Shown here one piece after another: positions 58,468 to 64,000 of a DNA stretch of 64,000 nucleotides. This DNA comes from Adineta steineri. Taxonomy: Eukaryota > Rotifera > Eurotatoria > Adinetida > Adinetidae. The stretch is taken from NCBI GenBank assembly GCA_905250115.1, contig CAJNOI010000029.1, forward strand, positions 620,001 through 684,000. The letters run 5' to 3'. The translations under genes were made by a program, and so were the position numbers. Numbering within the stretch: position 1 is the first letter of the stretch; the number at the start of each line of letters is the position of its first letter. Under the pieces are notes generated by a model. The model had not been told where the DNA came from. It ran no database searches and worked only from the letters and a program-made list of their open reading frames with translations.

Positions 58468-60709
58468 CTTGTTCGTTGTGCAAGATGCCTACGGCATGGC
58501 TTGGTTTATGGTATCAACGTGGAATGAACTCATTATTAGAGATAACAGATGATCAGATTCAGAGTAAAGGATTCTGTTTAGATGTATTATCTGCACAACA
58601 GTATTATCTATTTAATGATCGGTAATTCTAAATTACATCATTAAAATTATTTTGATTTTTTTTATATTTCATATAGTATAAATCTTTGTACTCGATGTTT
58701 ATTATTTATTCCACGACATATTAATTTACTTCAATATCGCGAAAGTATGTTTAGTTGTTGAAAGAAATATATTTTCTCTATATGTTGTTGATATAGGTGA
58801 ATGTATTGATGTAGATGAACAATTGAATATTACCGCATGCCCAAATATGATTGCGCTTGATGCTGCATTATATACCCTTCATCGAAGTAAGTATTGTTGT
58901 TTCAACATTATACATAAAGATTAAGTCAAAGGTCTGTTTGCACTAGAGAGCCAAGAACATCAAACGAGGATATGCTATTCTTATTAAGAAATATGCTCAT
59001 TCTTTTTATTATATAATCTATTTAGATGATTCGAAATCCCAATCATGTCCTATTCAACCACCATTTCAATTAACAAACCTAATAAAACATGGTTCAGTTT
59101 GTCATCAATCAATTTCATCATCGTATATGAATGAATGTGTAGATCATGATCAATTTCATTTACATTTTACTCCATGTTTATCATATCAACCAGTTCTAGG
59201 TTTATAAATTTTAAATATCTATTCTATTAAAATCCTTTTGTCTTTTTTTAGATTTTCAATTTACTTGTGTAGGAACATGGATCGAAGATTTTGATACGTA
59301 TTTCGTTACTCGTATTCTTTCACATAATCATCAAAATAATCAATATGCATGTTTTGTAAAAAATAAATTTTTTGAATCTTTTTCTCTTTAATTCAGTGTC
59401 TATTTTTAGCGATTTTCAACGAAAGAAAAATCTTCGTCATCCTTATCACTTTATATGGCTACGGATGATTCATGTCATGATATATATTCCAAACATATGT
59501 CAACTGTTATACATCTTTCAACAAAAAGTACAAATTTTTGCTAATAAATATTAATTCTTATTTGCTTTTTTTGTTAAATAATTAAGATCATCCGATGAAT
59601 CATGATTGTATATTTCCTAAAGAATTTCAATCCTATGAATGGTATTCAATCAATCGAACAATACGAATGATTATTAAAAATTATGATATTGAATTTATTG
59701 GAATAAATAAACGTTTTCATTGTCAAGAAGTTATTCATTCAGAAAAATCAATAAGTATTTATCGAATACGAACATTAACAAATTGGTATTTGATTTTTAA
59801 TAAAATAAAAAATTTTTTTGTATCAAAAATATTTCATTTTAGTCATATGAAAGAAGAATGTCTTCGAATAATTCAACGAACGGATAATGTTATTGAACTT
59901 TATACTAAATCATTATCAAATGGAAACAATTGTAGCTATTTTAATAATGAAAATTATAGTTTATATGAAACATTTTTTACCAAATCATTTGCAATTTCTA
60001 ATTCATGTCCGACTCATATTGGTTATTTGATATATCAATCAAATACAGATTATTATTTAAAGAGAAAATCATTTCTTATGTCTGTTGGTTGTGATAATAA
60101 AGAAAAATTAATAATTTCACAGAAACAAAAAGGTTTGAAATAGATAGAGTCATAGGACGGCGGAGAGAAAAAAATGTAAAGGAAATGGTCAGGAAAGAAA
60201 AGGAAATGAATAAATTAAAGCAAATATAATGTATAGAAGAATTTACAAGTAAAATAACCGATTAATTAAACCCCAGATGAGTTTAAGAATACAATCTCTA
60301 ATCATCATTGTATTTTCTTCTTTAAAATTTATTATAATTTAGATCTTGAACATCGATCAGTAATGCAGAGCGATATATGTCTGGCATCATGGCAATCGAA
60401 AGATCATTCAACAACATATCTTATTGCTCAATCAAAATTTTCTAATGCATCTTATTGTCTTGTATGTCGTTATTATTCTTAATTATTTCGAAAAAAAATT
60501 TCTTCTTTTTTTAGAGTTTTACAATAACTAATCAAGTTTTAATTTGTAATAATAGTAATGGTTGTTCGTTTAATAATCATGCAGATGATAAAACAATTTC
60601 TATTTATTCAGCTCGTCTAATAAATCCCTGTTCACAATCACAACAATTATCATTAAATTATCTTCTCCTGTTTACAACAATCTTTTTTTCAATGAATAAT
60701 ATTCGATAA
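58468..60709 (+). CDS. secreted cysteine-rich protein, DUF7044-like, likely GPI-anchored
   Basis: Ten exons, 5' end missing: 58468-58621, 58677-58744, 58797-58886, 59026-59199, 59252-59355, 59410-59527, 59587-59785, 59843-60132, 60343-60461, 60515-60709; 502 codons in frame. Exon 1 starts CSLCKMPTAWLGLWYQRG, then SKGFCLD, NLCTRCLLFIPRHINLLQYR and CPNMIALDAALYTLHR, the order of the DUF7044 extracellular domain of invertebrates. Two further cysteine modules follow (from about FTCVGTWIED and from DHPMNHDCIFP). The last residues are hydrophobic (LNYLLLFTTIFFS) after a polar stretch, as in GPI-anchor signals. A hidden 57-bp intron (59786-59842) is open in frame, but its GT-AG ends support splicing. 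Role unknown. Confidence 0.65.
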
Positions 60710-60891
60710 TAATTTGTATATTAAATTCCTCATTCCAAACAGTGAATATATCTATGTATTGAATTGTTTCTAATCAGTAGTAGTTTTTTGTTTTCTATGT
60801 TGTATATATTGATGAAAAATCGTTTTATATTCTTACATATAAGAACAGACTGTTTTTACCTTTATTGAAAATTTACATGTCCACACATATA

Positions 60892-61557
60892 CAGTCAAGT
60901 GTGCACACTCTACAATGGTGTCATAAAGTTTATTCGTTTCAAATTTCATACGTGAGAATATGCAAAACTGTTAGTATAACTGGATTCTTTCGTTATTAAA
61001 AGACGCATTTTTCATATTTTAGATGCAAGGGTGAAGCACGACGCCGCCGCTCTCTGCTTTTCGATTTTATGTTAAGAATATGATCTAAGTTCACTATACG
61101 CCCCTGCAGTTTTCTCGGTCATGCTTTTCGACAAATTGTAGCTTGTAACTATGTGCTTTTTTTCTTGAACATCACCAGCTGACTAAGCACGGTCCAGAGT
61201 ATCTATTAGACAGTGGCGGATCTAGGATTTTGGATGGGGAGGGGCGATTTTGGTTAAAAGCTATTTTTTGAGTCCAGCCGAAGTAGTGTGAACCTATTTT
61301 TTCGTTCATTTTTGCTGTAAAAAATCAAAAAAAAATTCGGAAGGGGGGAGATGGGGTTGATCGTCTTCCCCCTAAATCCGCCACTGCTATTAGAGCAATC
61401 AAAAACAGATGATTATAGTTTTTCGCGAAAAGTTACACATCCGTAAATTCTAACTTAAAAGCACACTTAACTTGATCAGTTTTCTCTAGTATTTTTCAAA
61501 AAAAAATAATTCGTAATAAACCGTATTATACTATAGCAAAGAGTGTACACTTGACTG
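60892..61557. mobile_element. Tc1/mariner-like MITE (about 666 bp)
   Basis: CAGTCAAGTGTGCACACTCT at the left and CAGTCAAGTGTACACTCT (complement) at the right form inverted ends of about 20 bp. TA precedes the left end; the right flank reads CATA, perhaps a mutated TA. It lies just beyond the 3' end of the DUF7044-like gene and carries a hAT MITE inside. Confidence 0.65.
61211..61386. mobile_element. hAT MITE (176 bp) nested in the Tc1-like element
   Basis: A perfect 8-bp target duplication, CTATTAGA, flanks it (61203-61210 and 61387-61394). Inverted ends are CAGTGGCGGATCTAGG and complement CAGTGGCGGATTTAGG. The 8-bp duplication with CAGTG ends is typical of hAT. The intact duplication suggests fairly recent insertion. 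Confidence 0.85.
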
Positions 61558-61691
61558 CATATATTAAATCACGAAAAAGAAATACAGTTTATTTTTTATA
61601 CTATGAATGGGAATAAAAAGGATATATTTTAAAAACTAATGATTTTTTTTATTGAGGAGAAAAAAAAATAACATTTATTTATGTATGTTTG

Positions 61692-62411
61692 TTAAGAAAC
61701 TTCAACTATTGAAGAATATGGTACAAATACTTTACAATTAACATTAAAATAGAGTTTTTTGGCTTCTTTCATATATTTGTCTGAAACATGTAAACGTCGT
61801 AATTGTGGTGTACGTAATCTTATATAACGATCAGTTGTTAATTGTTGTTGATCGGATGATGATGATGAAGATAAACTATTTTCATTTACAGTCGTTTTAG
61901 TAATATGTTTATTATTTAATAATGAATAAATAGAAAACTTTGCTTGAGGTGTTTTTTTCATTTGAGAAAGAGGTTGAGCACGATATAATTGCGAATAAGT
62001 CAGTAATAATGGACATTTCTGTTTATTATTATTGGAATTAGTTGATATAGATAATTCGTTTTTCTTATTCATATTATTTATTATTGGTAAATGAGTCGAT
62101 GAAGACGAAAGATTTGTTGTTGAACATGGTAATCGATTTGTTATTGAATTATGAACTAGACAGAATAAATACAGATTCGAATATGAATTATTTTTTATTT
62201 TTAACATACCGGTTGAACATGAAATAGAAGAATTGAAAGATTTCTTTTGTTTATTATTCTGAAAGTTCGATAACGAACTCTTCTCTCGCATAATATTCGA
62301 TTGTGATGCCACAGTAGACCATCGAAATTCAATTTTCGATCCTTTCGATGGTTCTTTCATACTTACGAAAGGTTTTACATCTGATTTTCGTTGTATCGAT
62401 AGACGTGACAT
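61692..62411 (-). CDS. Ser/Asn-rich protein of unknown function
   Basis: ATG at 62409-62411. The frame is open for 239 codons, but 62209-62156 is a 54-bp segment with GT-AG ends, AT-rich content and a length divisible by three, so it is probably a spliced intron and the product 221 aa. Most of the chain is polar and low in complexity (Ser runs, Asn runs). The C-terminal 40 residues are ordered-looking: TPQLRRLHVSDKYMKEAKKL and VFVPYSSIVEVS. A GTAAGT donor-like site lies just before the ATG. Family not recognised. Confidence 0.55.
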   Translation of the reverse strand: MSRLSIQRKSDVKPFVSMKEPSKGSKIEFRWSTVASQSNIMREKSSLSNFQNNKQKKSFNSSISCSTGMLKIKNNSYSNLYLFCLVHNSITNRLPCSTTNLSSSSTHLPIINNMNKKNELSISTNSNNNKQKCPLLLTYSQLYRAQPLSQMKKTPQAKFSIYSLLNNKHITKTTVNENSLSSSSSSDQQQLTTDRYIRLRTPQLRRLHVSDKYMKEAKKLYFNVNCKVFVPYSSIVEVS

Positions 62412-62772
62412 TATTTTAAAAATAACTTACCTCAATAAAAAGAAATCTAACAATAAATGTCATGTATATACGCATTTTATTTACACCCTTAAATGTATAA
62501 AAGTCGATTTAATGTTCTTTTTCTTCTTCTCGACAATAATAAAAAAAACCTACTTGAATTATTAACGCCTCTTGAGCAAACAACAGGTAAGTTTAATTTG
62601 AATGATTTGTGATAAATACAAAACATCAATAAAGTTAACGTTTTTTTTTTCCAAATCTTATTTTATATTCTTGAAATACTAACTATTTTTATTCGCTTTT
62701 CTTTATCTGTACAAAAAAGAACAAATAACAAAATGAAACACACGAACACACGCAGACACATATTGATAAAAA

Positions 62773-63710
62773 TCACAATCGAGAAACACGTGGTAAAGGA
62801 CGAAGATTTGCTGCTGCTGCTGATGATGTTGAACCCGATGATATATCGGCAGTATGTGGATCATCATCTTCATAATGAGGAATTTGTAAACTACTTTGAG
62901 GCGATAGATCTAGAAAAACAAAGGAAATTTCATATATGTTTTTTTAAATATTTATTATTTACCTGCATGTTTAGGAAAACGAACTACTTGAGATCGTACA
63001 TGATTTGTTGGTTGTTGTGGCGATTGTTGTTGTTCTTGTTGTTCAACTAATACAAGTGGAACATCTTTTCGTTGTGGTGATGTTGACAAATGACGATGTT
63101 TTCGAGTTACATGAGTATCATTAAAATATTTTTTACGACGTGTATCAAGATAACTTGTTCGTTCGGCAGCAAGCATAAGTAATGTATTAAATTTATCAGA
63201 ATCTGATGTTCGTTCGACAGTTGTACGACGTTTAGAATTTTGTGAAGTATTTGGACAATTATCCGATGTTGCTGATAATGAACGTCTACTATGTATATGA
63301 GGAAGTAATTGATTTTGTGGAGGTATTTCATTTAATTCAACATCGTCATTCTCAATTGTACATTGAGAACATCGACGAGCAACAAGTGCTTTACGATTTG
63401 AAGCACCACATTGAATAGAAAATCGAAGTTCTTTCATTAGTTCCCACCAAACAGATTGCTAAAAATAAAATACATACATCTCAATTGAGAGTCTTAGTTT
63501 TGAGCTTAATCAATTTGGATTCTATGTCAGTTTGGTTACTATTAGATTAACACATCATTCATCTATGTCGGATCAATAAATATACTGTCAACATCAAGGT
63601 TAATAGATAGATCACACGAGATTCAATCGGATTTGTTCTTCGGAAATTTTAAACACACAAAAAGAGTTGCTGAATATAGAAAATACCTCGCTCGATTTCA
63701 TTAAATTCAT
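62773..63710 (-). CDS. unknown basic protein with CxxC, three exons
   Basis: Proposed exons 63710-63687, 63458-62963 and 62909-62773, 218 aa. The short first exon (MNLMKSSE) was chosen because it splices in phase 0 to QSVWWELMKELRFSIQCG; the ATG at 63437 inside exon 2 is an alternative start. RKALVARRCSQCTIEN contains a CxxC that could bind metal if paired with other residues. The rest is rich in Ser, Arg, Gln and Pro, with an Ala run and the end RPLPRVSRL. Probably largely disordered. Function unknown. Confidence 0.5.
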
Positions 63711-63758
63711 CCGATGTAAATTCTACTTCCGACCATATTGACTTTATAATTATTTTAT

Positions 63759-64000
63759 TTATTGAATGTCATCGATTTCTGTTTGAATGAGATCATTTAA
63801 AACTAGATTTTGTTCTAATATATAACGTGACTTATTAGAGAATTTCTCGAGAATCTTGGGTACTTCCGTTCCTATACAATATTTTCCACATAGCTTCAAT
63901 CTCGTGATTAACGCTAAATCAATTTTTGCATATTTCCAATGACAAAATAGAACAATATAAATCAAGTTATTATTAATATTTTTTAGTCTATGTTTATTCT
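63759..64000 (-). CDS. 3' end of an unknown gene leaving the window
   Basis: The minus-strand frame is open from the window edge to TAA at 63759-63761 (about 79 codons). The peptide looks like a folded protein: FCHWKYAKIDLALITRLKLC, then EVPKILEKFSNKSRYILEQ and LNDLIQTEIDDIQ at the end. It is probably the last exon of a gene located mostly right of the window. It lies 48 bp from the first exon of the gene at 62773-63710, on the same strand. Family not recognised. Confidence 0.5.
   Translation of the reverse strand, partial: NKHRLKNINNNLIYIVLFCHWKYAKIDLALITRLKLCGKYCIGTEVPKILEKFSNKSRYILEQNLVLNDLIQTEIDDIQ

Overview
This window is animal nuclear DNA, most likely from a bdelloid rotifer; the genus cannot be settled from sequence alone. 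It is strongly AT-rich. Genes carry many short GT-AG introns (mostly 48-95 bp). Several gene families fit bdelloids: an ADP-ribosyltransferase fused to kinesin-light-chain-type TPRs, tandem rhodopsin-like receptors, an intronless bacterial-type GNAT acetyltransferase, and dispersed motifs resembling the bdelloid telomere repeat TGTGGG. No prokaryotic operon, CRISPR array, rRNA or convincing tRNA was seen.

Layout. 0-6 kb: a complete nitric oxide synthase on the minus strand, flanked by orphan exon-like fragments. 6-20 kb: a sparse region with two single-exon GPCRs, the GNAT gene, the ART-TPR gene (1072 aa), a piggyBac-type MITE and most of the GT-rich hairpins. 20-29 kb: two near-identical copies of a small secreted six-cysteine protein gene. 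Between them lie a 1.6 kb inverted-repeat element with internal 170-bp tandem repeats, an LRR gene and two small minus-strand genes. 29.6-45.2 kb: the gene-dense core. It holds a REPS-like EH-domain endocytic protein, then a very tight plus-strand run of mTERF, mitochondrial uS17, TXNDC16-like and GPATCH2-like (gaps of 45, 76 and 79 bp, each with a splice acceptor just before the ATG), then a small membrane protein on the minus strand and an FN3-redoxin fusion gene. 46-48 kb: a K50 PRD-class homeobox gene and a C2orf76/UPF0538 homologue, both minus strand. 48.7-53.3 kb: a tandem duplication of a GPCR gene with a TA-flanked MITE and a Tigger-like element between the copies. 54.4-56.8 kb: a two-macrodomain protein. 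58.5-60.7 kb: a secreted, probably GPI-anchored cysteine-rich protein of DUF7044 type. 60.9-61.6 kb: a Tc1/mariner-like MITE with a hAT MITE nested inside it. 61.7-64 kb: three minus-strand genes of unknown function, the last running off the window.

Most genes have housekeeping or signalling roles and no shared pathway is evident. The exception is the mTERF-uS17m pair, both mitochondrial translation factors 45 bp apart, which fits co-transcription with spliced-leader trans-splicing. Exon structures were read by eye from splice sites and frame continuity; all multi-exon models add up in frame except where stated.
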